Below, piece by piece: positions 16,542 through 25,590 of a DNA stretch of 64,000 nt. Position numbers and translations under genes: made by a program. Position 1 is the stretch's first letter. Every line of letters starts with the position of its first letter. Where the stretch lies: contig NZ_FQWI01000001.1 of the NCBI RefSeq assembly GCF_900129615.1, positions 558,001 through 622,000 of the forward strand. Direction: 5' to 3'. The notes beneath the pieces were generated by a model, which was given only the letters and a program-made list of their open reading frames with translations, made no database searches and was not told where the DNA came from. Origin of the DNA: Pectobacterium carotovorum. Its GTDB lineage: Bacteria > Pseudomonadota > Gammaproteobacteria > Enterobacterales > Enterobacteriaceae.

Positions 16542-17071
16542 ATAACCGACAGATTGCGTCCCCCGAATCCAAGGCGACGCAGAACGCGCAGGCCACGCTG
16601 CACGGCAAATCCTCACGCGCGGATGATTCACAGCACGATCCACACCATAGGGATTTCTGGGAGGCCTTCACCTTTTCAGACGGCTTTGAAGACGCGTTCT
16701 ATCAGGAAGCGCCTTTCGCCTTAGCGCCAGGCGGCCCCATCAACGCCCCACAGCCGTTGCAGAGTGAGGCGCCGGACAGCCCACAAAACGTGACACCGTC
16801 ACAGTGGCAGCCGCTGCAATGTGAGCTGATTGAGGCGATGGACAACATCTGCGCCCCGCCGTTTGCCTTCAGCCTGCAACTGCCGCAGTTGGGCGATATC
16901 GATGCGCGGCTAGCCACGCTGGTGCCGCGCGGCTGGGATATTTCTCTGCGTTTCAGCCGAGAAAGCTACCACCAGTTGAAAGATCGGCGTGAAGCCTGCC
17001 GTCATTCGCTCTCCAGCGCGCTGGACTGCCCGATAAATCTGCGTTTTGACGCCAGAGAGTATGAGCGATGA
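16538..17071 (+). CDS. hrpP: HrpP, substrate-specificity switch/needle-length control protein
   Basis: 177 aa from MNNRQIASPE, whose ATG overlaps the hrpO TGA (ATGA). The frame is open upstream only inside hrpO. The N-terminal half is Gln/Ser/Pro-rich and low complexity. The C-terminal part (about 90-177, ending [20 protein letters not shown]) is compact, as in the T3S4 switch domain of YscP-like proteins. HrpP regulates the change from pilin to effector export. It overlaps hrcQ by 4 nt. Confidence 0.9.
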   Translation: MNNRQIASPESKATQNAQATLHGKSSRADDSQHDPHHRDFWEAFTFSDGFEDAFYQEAPFALAPGGPINAPQPLQSEAPDSPQNVTPSQWQPLQCELIEAMDNICAPPFAFSLQLPQLGDIDARLATLVPRGWDISLRFSRESYHQLKDRREACRHSLSSALDCPINLRFDAREYER

Positions 17072-18207
17072 ATCCGAATCTACAGCACATCAGACCGCTG
17101 ACGCTGCCGACCCTGTGCGCGCAGCACGCCCGCATCCGATCGGTGCTGACCACTGGACTATCGCTGCCGTTTACCCGCGACGGACGGGCTGGCCGCCTGC
17201 ACCTTCAACTGGCGAATGCACCCGGGCAGGCAGAGGACTCGTTCACCACACAGGCAAGCCGTTGGCGAAGCGATATCGGCCATGTCTCACTGGCCGATCC
17301 GTTTCCTGTACTCAGCCTGCTGTCGGATTGCCCGCTGCTGCCCCTCACAGAAGACGATGACGCGGCACAGGAATGGTACTGGACGCTCTACAACCAGTCG
17401 CTTAACCCCGTGCTGCGAGCGCTGGTCGGGGAAATCTATCCGCTGGGCCTTCCTCAGCAAGAACAGGATTCAACAGAGCAGAATCACAATGCTGCCTGGC
17501 TCAGCGTGAACTGGAACGGCATAACCGTACGCAGCCGGATGCAGGCTGCTGATGCCGTCTGGCTGGCGCTGTTTTCTCGCGCCGACTGGCACCACCAACG
17601 CCGTGCGCTACCCGCAGGAATGACTATTGCTATCCCGCTCACGCTGGCTGAGGCCGTGCTGCCGCTGTCCGCGTTACGCCGTTTGCGTACGGGCGATCTT
17701 ATTCTGCCCAACCGCCCGTGGTTTACCCCTTCCGGCGAGGGAACGCTGTCATCCGGCACGCTGCGCCTGCGCGGTACGCTACAGCTCACGGCGCTCGCGC
17801 CCTACACCTTTACCGTTACCGACATGGAGACTGTCTCAATGCCTGCTACCGACACGATGCTAGCCGCTCCCCACTCAGATGCGTCAGCGCTTGAATTCAC
17901 GCCAATGAGTGACAACGTCACCGAAAACTTACCGCCGCTGCCGGTCAGCTTACACATTCGCTGCGGCAGCCTGACGATGACGCTGGCGGAATTGCAGCAT
18001 CTTGCCAGCGGTAGCGTGCTGACGCTGCGCGACGTGGTGCCGGGGCAAGCCTGGCTGTATCACGGCGATATCGCACTGGCGAGCGGCGATCTGGTCGATG
18101 TGGAAGGCCGACTGGGGCTACAGATTACCCAATGCTTTTCCGCACCCGCGCACGAACTGCCGATAGCGGACGAAGAATACGCCGCCGAACCGGAGCTGGC
18201 ACCATGA
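17068..18207 (+). CDS. hrcQ: HrcQ, cytoplasmic C-ring/sorting-platform protein (single-gene form)
   Basis: 379 aa, YscQ/SpaO/FliN family. The N-terminal domain is divergent; the C-terminal SpoA domain (about residues 295-365) contains [20 protein letters not shown] and [14 protein letters not shown]. In Pseudomonas syringae this protein is encoded by two genes (hrcQa and hrcQb). Here it is one continuous reading frame, as usual in Erwinia-type clusters. Its stop overlaps the hrcR ATG. Confidence 0.95.
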   Translation: MNPNLQHIRPLTLPTLCAQHARIRSVLTTGLSLPFTRDGRAGRLHLQLANAPGQAEDSFTTQASRWRSDIGHVSLADPFPVLSLLSDCPLLPLTEDDDAAQEWYWTLYNQSLNPVLRALVGEIYPLGLPQQEQDSTEQNHNAAWLSVNWNGITVRSRMQAADAVWLALFSRADWHHQRRALPAGMTIAIPLTLAEAVLPLSALRRLRTGDLILPNRPWFTPSGEGTLSSGTLRLRGTLQLTALAPYTFTVTDMETVSMPATDTMLAAPHSDASALEFTPMSDNVTENLPPLPVSLHIRCGSLTMTLAELQHLASGSVLTLRDVVPGQAWLYHGDIALASGDLVDVEGRLGLQITQCFSAPAHELPIADEEYAAEPELAP

Positions 18208-18857
18208 CCTCCGGCGCGTTCGATCCGTTGATGTTTGCGCTCTTTCTGGGCGCCCTTTCACTGATTCCGCTGATGATGATTGTCTGCACCTGCTTTCTGA
18301 AGATTGCGATTGTGCTGCTGATTACCCGCAACGCCATCGGGGTACAACAGGTGCCGCCCAACATGGCGCTGTACGGTATCGCGCTCGCGGCAACGCTGTT
18401 TGTGATGGCACCGGTGTTTCAGGACATCAGCAAACGCGTGCAGGAAAAGCCGCTGGATATGACCGACATCGCGTCGCTTCAGGCCAGCGTGACCTACGGG
18501 CTGGAGCCGCTGCAAACGTTTATGTCACGCAACGTTGACCCGGATATCCTCACCCACCTGCATGAGAACAGCCTGCAAATGTGGCCTGCGTCGCTGTCCG
18601 AAAAGGTAAACACGCAAAATCTGCTGTTGGTGATCCCGGCTTTCGTGCTGTCGGAGCTACAGGCCGGGTTCAAAATCGGCTTCCTGATCTATATCCCGTT
18701 TATCGTCATCGACCTCATTGTCTCAAACGTGCTGCTGGCGCTGGGGATGCAGATGGTCGCGCCAATGACGCTCTCGCTGCCGTTAAAGCTGCTGCTGTTC
18801 GTGCTGGTCAACGGCTGGACGCGGCTGCTGGACGGCCTGTTCTATAGCTACTTGTGA
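18204..18857 (+). CDS. hrcR: HrcR, type III export apparatus core protein (FliP/YscR family)
   Basis: 217 aa from [10 protein letters not shown], whose ATG overlaps the hrcQ stop as ATGA; the frame is open upstream only inside hrcQ. There are four membrane helices and family signatures ([58 protein letters not shown]). HrcR, HrcS and HrcT form the helical core of the export gate. hrcS follows after 7 nt. Confidence 0.97.
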   Translation: MTSGAFDPLMFALFLGALSLIPLMMIVCTCFLKIAIVLLITRNAIGVQQVPPNMALYGIALAATLFVMAPVFQDISKRVQEKPLDMTDIASLQASVTYGLEPLQTFMSRNVDPDILTHLHENSLQMWPASLSEKVNTQNLLLVIPAFVLSELQAGFKIGFLIYIPFIVIDLIVSNVLLALGMQMVAPMTLSLPLKLLLFVLVNGWTRLLDGLFYSYL

Positions 18858-18864
18858 GGCCGCG

Positions 18865-19125
18865 ATGGAAATAATCACACTTTTCCGTCAGGCCATGGTG
18901 ATGGTCGTGCTGCTCTCTGCGCCGCCGCTGCTGGTTGCGGTGATCGTCGGCGTGCTGATTTCTCTGCTACAGGCGGTGATGCAGTTGCAGGATCAGACGC
19001 TGCCCTTTGCCGTCAAACTGATTTCCGTCGGGCTGGCGCTGGCGCTCTGCGGGCGCTGGATTGGCGTAGAGCTGATGCAGTTGGCTATCACCGCATTCAA
19101 CATGATTGCGCACACTGGGGTATAA
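18865..19125 (+). CDS. hrcS: HrcS, type III export apparatus core protein (FliQ/YscS family)
   Basis: 86 aa with two membrane helices and the conserved segment VGVLISLLQAVMQLQDQTLPF. Size and sequence are typical of FliQ/YscS. It sits between hrcR and hrcT with gaps of 7 and 6 nt, the usual arrangement for the export gate core. Confidence 0.97.
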   Translation: MEIITLFRQAMVMVVLLSAPPLLVAVIVGVLISLLQAVMQLQDQTLPFAVKLISVGLALALCGRWIGVELMQLAITAFNMIAHTGV

Positions 19126-19131
19126 AGCCGC

Positions 19132-19932
19132 ATGATCGCCACCATTCAGCACGTTTACGATTTTATCATCGCCATTACACTCGGCATCGCCCGGCTGTAT
19201 CCCTGCTTTATTCTGGTACCGGTTTTTTCACTCAACGTGCTGAAAGGCATGACGCGCAACGCCGTAGTGATTTCCCTGACGCTGCTGCCCGCCCCCATCG
19301 TACAGCAGCAGCTGCTGCTGACGCCGCTGTCCTGGCCGATGCTGCCCGGCCTGTTACTGAAAGAGGTTATTGTCGGGCTTCTCATCGCGCTGATTCTGGC
19401 GATGCCATTCTGGCTGTTTGAATCCGTCGGTGCCCTGTTTGATAACCAGCGCGGCGCGCTCATGGGCGGCCAGCTCAACCCCGCGCTGGGCTCGGACGCC
19501 ACACCGCTCGGCCATCTGCTGAAACAGACGCTGATTCTGCTGTTGATTATCGGTATCGGCCTGAAAGGACTGACGCAGCTGATTTGGGACAGCTACCAGA
19601 TCTGGCCAGTGCTGTCCTGGCTGCCCGCGCCGGGAGAACAAGGATTTGAGGTCTATCTCAGCCTGTTGGCCGACACTTTCACTCATCTGGTGGTGTACGC
19701 CGGGCCGCTGGTCGCGCTGCTGCTGCTGTTGGAATTCAGCATTGCGCTACTCAGCCTGTATAGTCCGCAGCTTCAGGTGTTCGTCCTCGCTATTCCAGCC
19801 AAGTGTCTGGTGGGGATGGCCTTTTTCATCATCTACCTGCCCATATTGCAATATTTAGGCAACCACAGACTTCAGGGGCTGCCGGATCTCAAGCACCTGC
19901 TCCCGCTGATTTTTACGGCATCGAACAACTAA
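19132..19932 (+). CDS. hrcT: HrcT, type III export apparatus core protein (FliR/YscT family)
   Basis: 266 aa with about six membrane helices and conserved stretches RLYPCFILVPVFSLNVLKG and LLKEVIVGLLIAL followed by FDNQRGALMGGQLNP. It completes the R-S-T core of the export gate. The gap to hrcU is 13 nt. Confidence 0.97.
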   Translation: MIATIQHVYDFIIAITLGIARLYPCFILVPVFSLNVLKGMTRNAVVISLTLLPAPIVQQQLLLTPLSWPMLPGLLLKEVIVGLLIALILAMPFWLFESVGALFDNQRGALMGGQLNPALGSDATPLGHLLKQTLILLLIIGIGLKGLTQLIWDSYQIWPVLSWLPAPGEQGFEVYLSLLADTFTHLVVYAGPLVALLLLLEFSIALLSLYSPQLQVFVLAIPAKCLVGMAFFIIYLPILQYLGNHRLQGLPDLKHLLPLIFTASNN

Positions 19933-19945
19933 TAAGGCGGAGCTG

Positions 19946-21025
19946 ATGAGTGAGAAAACGGAAGAACCCACAGAGAAAAAACTCGAAGACGCGCGCCGTA
20001 AAGGGGAAGTCGGGCAAAGTCAGGATGTGCCCAAGCTACTGATTTGCGTCGGCCTGCTGGAATGCGTATTGGCATTAGCAGACAGCACGATGGGGAAACT
20101 GCAAACGCTAGTGCAACTGCCGCTGCAACGGCTGGATGCCCCATTTGCGCAGGTGGCGAAAGAGGTGTTTCACGATGCTGCCGTGCTGGCGGGCACGCTC
20201 TGCCTGTTAGCCGCCGCCATTGCCGTGTTGCTGCGCGTGGTCGGCGGCTGGCTCCAGTATGGCCCGCTGTTTGCGCCCGAAGCCCTGAAGCTCGATCTCA
20301 ACCGTCTGAACCCCATCAACCAGTTCAAGCAGATGTTTTCGATGCGCAAGCTGGTGGAAATGCTGACCAATATTCTGAAGGCGGTGGTGATTGGTACGGT
20401 CTTTTATAAAGTGGTGGTGCCGGAGCTGGAAGCGCTGGTCGAATTGTCCTATGGCGATCTACACGGCTTCTGGCAAGGGGTGAAAGCCCTGCTCACGCGC
20501 ATTGCCCGCACCACGCTGACGGCGTTGCTGGTGCTGTCCGCACTGGATTTCGGCCTGCAAAAGTATTTCTTTCTCAAGCAGCAACGGATGAGCCACGAGG
20601 ATTTACGCAACGAACATAAAGATTCCGAAGGCGATCCGCATATGAAAGGTCACCGCAAGTCGCTGGCGCACGAACTGATGAACGAGCCTGCCGCCCCGCG
20701 TCCCAAAGCCAACATAGAAGACGCTGATATGCTGCTAGTCAACCCGACGCACTATGCAGTGGGGCTCTACTATCGCCCCGGCAAAACGCCGTTACCGCGC
20801 ATTTTGTTTAAGGGGGAAAACCAAGCCGCACGCGATCTCATCGCGCAGGCGCAAAAAGCGGACATTCCGGTGATTCGTTTCATCTGGCTGACCCGTACAC
20901 TGTATCGCACCACGCCGGAGGGCCATTACATTCCGCGCGAAACGCTTCAAGCCGTCGCGCAGGTGTATCGCGTCCTACGACAGCTCGAAGACGAGCAAAA
21001 GCGCGACATTATCGAGATGGAATGA
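19946..21025 (+). CDS. hrcU: HrcU, autocleaving export-switch protein (FlhB/YscU family)
   Basis: 359 aa. It starts MSEKTEEPTEKKLEDARRKG as expected, then four membrane helices and a cytoplasmic domain containing the NPTH autocleavage site at residues 266-269 (LLVNPTHYAVG). HrcU cleaves between N and P and works with HrpP to change substrate class. It is the last gene of the hrpJ operon. A palindromic repeat (21052-21115) follows 27 nt after the stop and may act as the 3' end. Confidence 0.97.
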   Translation: MSEKTEEPTEKKLEDARRKGEVGQSQDVPKLLICVGLLECVLALADSTMGKLQTLVQLPLQRLDAPFAQVAKEVFHDAAVLAGTLCLLAAAIAVLLRVVGGWLQYGPLFAPEALKLDLNRLNPINQFKQMFSMRKLVEMLTNILKAVVIGTVFYKVVVPELEALVELSYGDLHGFWQGVKALLTRIARTTLTALLVLSALDFGLQKYFFLKQQRMSHEDLRNEHKDSEGDPHMKGHRKSLAHELMNEPAAPRPKANIEDADMLLVNPTHYAVGLYYRPGKTPLPRILFKGENQAARDLIAQAQKADIPVIRFIWLTRTLYRTTPEGHYIPRETLQAVAQVYRVLRQLEDEQKRDIIEME

Positions 21026-21051
21026 AGGCGTAAAATCGCTCGCGGAAAGAT

Positions 21052-21115
21052 CGAGATACCCGGAGCGACCACGGGGCGAGGCATCCCTGCGGGAACCTCA
21101 TCCCCGTGTTTCTCC
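21052..21115. repeat. Palindromic intergenic repeat, family A copy 1
   Basis: About 64 nt. Outer arms CACGGGGCGAGG and CCTCATCCCCGTG enclose an inner hairpin TCCCTGCGGGA. A second copy lies at 25425-25489 with a paired base change in the stem. Found directly after hrcU and before the converging LysR gene. Confidence 0.85.
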
Positions 21116-21140
21116 TAATCAGCGACAGCAATGAACCGCA

Positions 21141-22073
21141 TCAAACCGTATCGGTAGCAATCTGGCTCAGATAATACGCTTCTCCCTGACGCAGCTCCGC
21201 CATCATGAAATCAAGGAAAGCCTGTTGCTGCGGCGCGTGCGCTTTGCCTGCCAGCGTTTGAATCTGAAGCGAGCGCTGGTCAAGCTGCTTGATGTTCAGC
21301 GGCTTCAGGCGCATCGGTTGCTGTAAGCATTTATACATCACGGAATAGAAGCTACAGGCGGTAACCGCCCCCGGCGTGCTCATCGCATAATAATACAGCG
21401 TGGTGAAGTTGTTGCAGCACAGCGTCGGTTCCAGAAAGGTACCGTTCATGCGGCATGAGAGGTCGAACAGCTGCCGCAGCGTGGTGGAGGATTCCGGCAA
21501 GGCCAGCGGGAAAGGATGCAGATCCGCCAGTTGGATAGACTGCTGAGCCAGTGGGTGATCGTCAGACATCAGCAGCATTAGCGGCGCAGGCAGCGCCAGT
21601 TCCACATTCACGCCCTGTTCGGGCGCCAGCGCAAACTGGAGCGCGATATCCACTTCGCCATTGCGGATCATCTGGGACACCTGCATCGCCGACTCGACTT
21701 TCAGCGCAAAGGTGGTATCCGGGTCATGCTGGCGGAAACGCGCAAATAGCGTCGGCAGCAGATCAAACGCCATCCCTTCCGTACAGCCGATGCGCAGCAG
21801 CGCCCGACGGCTGGCTTTCAGCCCCTGAATCTCCGCCACGGCGGCATCCATGTCCATCATGCTCTTGCGCACATGATTTTCCAAAATCCGCCCCGCATCA
21901 TTAAGAACCATGCCGCGCGCATGGCGTTCGAACAGCGGCACGCCGATGCGTTCTTCCAGCCGCTGGATTTGGCGGCTGATAGCAGAAACGGCCACAAACA
22001 GGTGCTGGCTGGCGGCGCTAAGCGAACCGGTGGTGGCAACCACTAGAAAATAACGAATCTCGGAGCTGTGCAT
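21141..22073 (-). CDS. LysR-family transcriptional regulator
   Basis: 310 aa from MHSSEIRYFL, chosen because AAGGA lies 8 nt upstream; a further ATG pair 8 codons up is less well placed. N-terminal winged helix-turn-helix (about 4-62, GSLSAASQHLFVAVSAISRQIQRLEERIGVPLFERHARG) and a C-terminal effector-binding domain. It diverges from the M20 deacylase gene with 142 nt between them. TTGCAA repeats stand in that gap near 22134 and 22153, so it probably controls that gene. The inducer is unknown. Confidence 0.9.
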   Translation of the reverse strand: MHSSEIRYFLVVATTGSLSAASQHLFVAVSAISRQIQRLEERIGVPLFERHARGMVLNDAGRILENHVRKSMMDMDAAVAEIQGLKASRRALLRIGCTEGMAFDLLPTLFARFRQHDPDTTFALKVESAMQVSQMIRNGEVDIALQFALAPEQGVNVELALPAPLMLLMSDDHPLAQQSIQLADLHPFPLALPESSTTLRQLFDLSCRMNGTFLEPTLCCNNFTTLYYYAMSTPGAVTACSFYSVMYKCLQQPMRLKPLNIKQLDQRSLQIQTLAGKAHAPQQQAFLDFMMAELRQGEAYYLSQIATDTV

Positions 22074-22215
22074 GGCGGCGTTCCTTTCAGACATCACGGG
22101 GGATTCGCAGGTTTATATTAAAAGCAAAGCTTAATTGCAATTTTTATTATTGTTGCAAAGCTCGTTTTTTCTTTAAATATCGGTAACTTCGGCACATTAT
22201 CCAGCAAGGAAAGGC

Positions 22216-23634
22216 ATGACCAACGCAGACCTTATTCGTATCGCCTGTGAACGTTTCGATCGCGGAGAATTTAAACAGACGCTGGCCCGGCGTATTGCCT
22301 ACGCTAGCGAGAGCCAAAAAGCCGGTAACCATCCCGCGCTGAACCGCTATCTGACTGACGAGATCCAGCCTGCGTTGCAGGCGATGGGATTCAGCGTGAG
22401 GCTGATTGCTTCGTCGGATGAACGTCATCCCCCTTTTCTGCTGGCCGAACGTATTGAAGATCCCAACCTGCCGACCGTGCTGTCTTACGGCCACGGTGAC
22501 GTGGTTTTCGGTGATGAAGAAAACTGGCGCGACGGGCTAAAACCGTGGGAATTGGTGGAAGAAGGCGACCACTGGTACGGGCGTGGCAGCGCCGATAACA
22601 AAGGCCAGCACAGTATCAATCTGATGGCGCTTGAGCAGGTATTTCAGGCTCGCGGGCAGCGTCTGGGCTTCAACTGCAAACTGCTGTTCGAGATGGGCGA
22701 AGAAATTGGTTCACCGGGACTTGCCGACCTGTGCCAGCAGTATAAACAGGCGCTGGCCGCCGATATCTTTATCGCCTCCGACGGTCCGCGCCTCAGCGCA
22801 GAACGCCCGACACTGTTCCTCGGCTCTCGCGGCTGCATCAATTTCCGTTTGCGCATCCAGGCACGCGATCGGGCCTACCACTCTGGTAACTGGGGTGGAT
22901 TGCTGAGCAATCCGGGTACGCAGTTGGCGAACGCCGTGGCGAGTCTGGTGGATGGACAAGGACGGATGAAGATCGATACCCTGCTGCCACCGCCGTTAAC
23001 GCCCGCACTGCGGGAAATTCTCAGCACCATCGACCCCGCAAGCAGCGAGGGCGATCCGGCGATTGATGAAAATTGGGGCGAAGACGGTCTCACGCCTGCC
23101 GAACGGCTATTTGGCTGGAATACGCTGGAAGTACTGTCGTTCATTACCGGCAATCCGCACAAGCCGGTGAATGCGATTCCCGCCGACGCCACGGCGATTT
23201 GCCAACTGCGCTTTGTGGTCGGCACCGACTGGCAGCATCTGGCGCAACATGTGCGCCAACACCTCGACCAGCACGGCTTTACGCGGGTGGACGTTGAGGT
23301 GCTTAACACCTCTCCGGCGACGCGCTTTAACCCTGAAGATCCGCTGGTGAACTGGACGCTGGCACTGATGCAACATATCAGCGGCAAACAGCCCGCGCTG
23401 TTACCGAATTTGGGCGGATCGCTGCCTAATGACGTTTTCGCCGATATCCTCGGTCTGCCGACGCTGTGGATCCCCCACTCCTATCCGGCATGCGGCCAGC
23501 ACGCGGTCAACGAACACCTGCTGAAATCCGTCGCCCGCGAAGGGTTAGCGATCATGACTGGCCTGTTCTGGGAACTGGGGGAGCAAGGAGATGCGTTACT
23601 AGACGAACACAGAGGGTATGCACATCAGAAGTGA
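22216..23634 (+). CDS. M20-family metallopeptidase/N-acyl-amino acid deacylase
   Basis: 472 aa. Di-zinc M20 signatures: YGHGDVVFGD, GRGSADNKGQ, the catalytic pair in EMGEEIGS, ASDGPR, and a C-terminal His in PACGQHAVNEH. Dimerisation (lid) domain about residues 205-340. M20 proteins of this kind remove acyl groups from N-acyl amino acids or cleave dipeptides. A racemase-like enzyme of the N-acylamino-acid family and a Met-type ABC transporter lie nearby on the other strand, which favours an N-acyl-amino acid substrate. AAGGAAAGGC precedes the ATG. Confidence 0.88.
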   Translation: MTNADLIRIACERFDRGEFKQTLARRIAYASESQKAGNHPALNRYLTDEIQPALQAMGFSVRLIASSDERHPPFLLAERIEDPNLPTVLSYGHGDVVFGDEENWRDGLKPWELVEEGDHWYGRGSADNKGQHSINLMALEQVFQARGQRLGFNCKLLFEMGEEIGSPGLADLCQQYKQALAADIFIASDGPRLSAERPTLFLGSRGCINFRLRIQARDRAYHSGNWGGLLSNPGTQLANAVASLVDGQGRMKIDTLLPPPLTPALREILSTIDPASSEGDPAIDENWGEDGLTPAERLFGWNTLEVLSFITGNPHKPVNAIPADATAICQLRFVVGTDWQHLAQHVRQHLDQHGFTRVDVEVLNTSPATRFNPEDPLVNWTLALMQHISGKQPALLPNLGGSLPNDVFADILGLPTLWIPHSYPACGQHAVNEHLLKSVAREGLAIMTGLFWELGEQGDALLDEHRGYAHQK

Positions 23635-23669
23635 TGTTTAGAACCTGGTCACTGCTGTATAAACGCAAA

Positions 23670-23692
23670 AGTGGCCGTCTTAGGCGGCCACT
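23670..23692 (-). terminator. Terminator hairpin of the toxin-antitoxin operon
   Basis: 8-bp perfect stem AGTGGCCG/CGGCCACT with a 7-nt loop. On the minus strand it is followed by TTTT, 35 nt after the antitoxin stop. It may also serve the converging M20 gene, although the plus strand lacks a T tract. Confidence 0.75.
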
Positions 23693-23726
23693 GAACATAA
23701 TAAAAACAGACTTCGCAACGATCTTA

Positions 23727-24047
23727 TCAGAGAATAGCGCTTAATCCTTTTCTCTCGATGACCTCCAGTATTCGTAACGCCGCCCCCGTTGGTGCGCTTA
23801 CTCCACGTTCCCATTTCTGAACGCTGTTGGCTGACATATTAATGATGCCAGCCAGTTGGCTTTGACTAATTTTTTCACGCTCACGGATGGCCCGCACTCT
23901 GCTCGCGTCCATACTGGCGCGTGATTCCGTTTTTTGACTTTCCGCCACCAAGCGATTGATAGCGTCAAGGTCGACGTCACTGGCCGTACCTGCGGCATGT
24001 TGACGCTGAATCATGCTCTGTATATTTAATAAGCGATTATCAACCAT
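23727..24047 (-). CDS. XRE-family antitoxin (NadS-like)
   Basis: 106 aa. The C-terminal half is a clear Cro/CI-type helix-turn-helix (VRAIREREKISQSQLAGIINMSANSVQKWERGVSAPTGAALRIL), the form found in antitoxins paired with RelE-type toxins. The N-terminal half is probably the toxin-binding part. Its ATG overlaps the toxin stop by 8 nt, and the toxin comes first, as in higBA-type modules. It probably represses from the palindrome at 24438-24480. Confidence 0.9.
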   Translation of the reverse strand: MVDNRLLNIQSMIQRQHAAGTASDVDLDAINRLVAESQKTESRASMDASRVRAIREREKISQSQLAGIINMSANSVQKWERGVSAPTGAALRILEVIERKGLSAIL

Positions 24048-24429
24048 TTATCACCTCAACAAGCTCTTTGTTTTTAAGGTCTGTTTCGAGATCGGCATCA
24101 GATTTATTTTTAAACACCGTTGACGCAATTTTAAAAGCCGCCAATACATCATCGGGAATTTCTTTCCCACGCGTTGATACCGTGTTTTTCTCCCATCCTT
24201 CAAAGAAAAACACCTTACCTTCTCGATGATAAGCCACTATTGTCCGGGCACCGCCACGTTTACCCAGACTGGTAGCAACGCGCTTCTTATAAACACCGCC
24301 ACCGAGGCCTCCTTTATCTGGATGATCCATAATGTCTGCCGCAATATCACGTAACTGTTGATCGGTTATGCCTGATTTTCTACGAGATTTATTGTAGTGA
24401 CGCTCAACAAAAATCCTTTTTTGTCCCAT
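24040..24429 (-). CDS. RelE/ParE-superfamily toxin
   Basis: 129 aa, basic. The core reads LGGGVYKKRV, GKRGGARTIVAYHREGKVFFFEGWEKN, which matches the RelE-like toxin family paired with NadS-type antitoxins; such toxins are usually translation-dependent mRNA interferases. There is no good Shine-Dalgarno before the ATG: the 18-bp palindrome ends 8 nt upstream, so translation may be inefficient or the mRNA nearly leaderless. The cassette separates the M20 gene from metQ and looks inserted. Confidence 0.88.
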   Translation of the reverse strand: MGQKRIFVERHYNKSRRKSGITDQQLRDIAADIMDHPDKGGLGGGVYKKRVATSLGKRGGARTIVAYHREGKVFFFEGWEKNTVSTRGKEIPDDVLAAFKIASTVFKNKSDADLETDLKNKELVEVING

Positions 24430-24437
24430 AAAAGAAT

Positions 24438-24480
24438 GCCCGATATTACTATGGTAATAACTACCATAGTAATATCGGGC
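24438..24480 (-). promoter_or_regulatory. Perfect 18-bp inverted repeat before the toxin gene (probable operator)
   Basis: Arms gcccgatattactatggt and accatagtaatatcgggc with a 7-nt spacer. A smaller palindrome ATTAC-TATG-GTAAT is nested in each arm. It is centred about 30 nt before the toxin ATG, and no T tract follows in the orientation of metQ, so an autoregulatory operator is more likely than a terminator. Confidence 0.8.
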
Positions 24481-24507
24481 AATAGCGTCAATCGATTCGG
24501 GAGTCGT

Positions 24508-25332
24508 TTACTCGGATTGCGTGCCTTTCTTCATCCACTCCGGTTTCTGGAACGCGTGGAACATGGAGTTTTTATCCTCAAAGAACGCGGCGAATTCCGG
24601 GGATTGAACGGCGGCTTTCAGATCCTGAGCGAACGGTTTATCGGCATCTTCCGCACGCACAACGATCATGTTTTTCAGATCTTCCGGCAGCACGTCCAGT
24701 TGAATGGCGTCAGACAGGTTCAGGCCAGCGGAAATCGCGAAGTTGGCGTTAATCAACGAACCCGTTACGCCGCCCAGCGCACGCGGTAGCTGTGCGGCTT
24801 CCAGCGGTTTAAAGACCAGCCCTTTCGGGTTTTCTGTGATGTCACGCAGCGAGGCTTTAGTCGGCGTAATCTCTGGATTGATCTTGATCAGACCGTATTT
24901 TTGCAGGAAATCCAGCGAACGTGCCAGATTGGACGGATCGTTTGGCAGCGTCACGATATCGCCCGCTTTCAGCTCGTCCAACGAGCGTACTTTGTTGGAG
25001 TAAAAGCCCATGCTGGCCGTCGGCACGGTGATCACTTCTGCCAGTTTCAGCCCTTTATCCGCGCTGAAACGATCAAGATAGCGGCGGTTTTGGAACAGGT
25101 TGGCATCGATACTGTTGTTCGACAGCGCCAGATTCGGCTGGATGTAGTCGCTGAATTCACGCACTTTTACGTCGTAGCCTTTTTTCACCATTTCCGGCTT
25201 GATCGCTTTCGTGACCATATCGCCATACGGCCCCGGCGAGACGCCGATGGTGATTTCTTTGCCTGAATCTGCTGCGTAAGCCTGAGAGATGCCCAACACC
25301 AGCATGAGTGGAATGAGTTTTTTCAATCGCAT
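24508..25332 (-). CDS. metQ: MetQ/NlpA-family ABC transporter substrate-binding protein
   Basis: 274 aa. Signal peptide MRLKKLIPLMLVLGISQAYA, then the NlpA fold (ITIGVSPGPYGDMV, YIQPNLALSNNSIDANLFQNRRYLDRF, PNDPSNLARSLDFLQKYGLI). The cleavage site AYA-AD has no Cys, so unlike E. coli MetQ this is a soluble periplasmic protein. Together with MetI and MetN nearby it forms a MetNIQ-type importer. The racemase gene in the operon suggests ligands such as D-methionine or N-acyl amino acids and not only L-methionine. I infer the symbol from the family. Confidence 0.85.
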   Translation of the reverse strand: MRLKKLIPLMLVLGISQAYAADSGKEITIGVSPGPYGDMVTKAIKPEMVKKGYDVKVREFSDYIQPNLALSNNSIDANLFQNRRYLDRFSADKGLKLAEVITVPTASMGFYSNKVRSLDELKAGDIVTLPNDPSNLARSLDFLQKYGLIKINPEITPTKASLRDITENPKGLVFKPLEAAQLPRALGGVTGSLINANFAISAGLNLSDAIQLDVLPEDLKNMIVVRAEDADKPFAQDLKAAVQSPEFAAFFEDKNSMFHAFQKPEWMKKGTQSE

Positions 25333-25424
25333 CGTCGCGTTCCTGTCTGTCCGATTTAGTCAGTATTCGCCGTTTTGCTAACGGCATTCTCGTTATGTTA
25401 GGCGTCTGTAGCCACGGTTAAGCT

Positions 25425-25489
25425 CGAGATACCGGGAGCGACCACGGTGTGAGGCATCCCTGCGGGAACCTCATCACCGTGTTTCTCCC
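25425..25489. repeat. Palindromic intergenic repeat, family A copy 2
   Basis: About 90% identical by eye to 21052-21115. Arms CACGGTGTGAGG and CCTCATCACCGTG; the G:C pair of copy 1 is T:A here, so pairing is kept although both bases changed. Confidence 0.85.
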
Positions 25490-25590
25490 TAAATCCCAAC
25501 TCTTACGCGTGGTGCAACATCGCTCATTATTTTTCTCTATTTTGATAACGTTATTCCCTGGTGTTGGATAACGTTTTACTGCTCACACTT

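Noticed and set aside
21092-21097. GGAACC after hrcU as half of an hrp box
   Set aside because: No CCACNNA follows at 15-16 nt. The bases belong to the palindromic repeat, and the copy at 25425 has the same GGAACC.
24438-24480. 18-bp palindrome as terminator of a gene entering from the right
   Set aside because: It lies 28 nt after the metQ stop, which would suit, but no T tract follows on minus and it ends 8 nt before the toxin ATG. A terminator role cannot be fully excluded, but the operator reading fits toxin-antitoxin autoregulation better.
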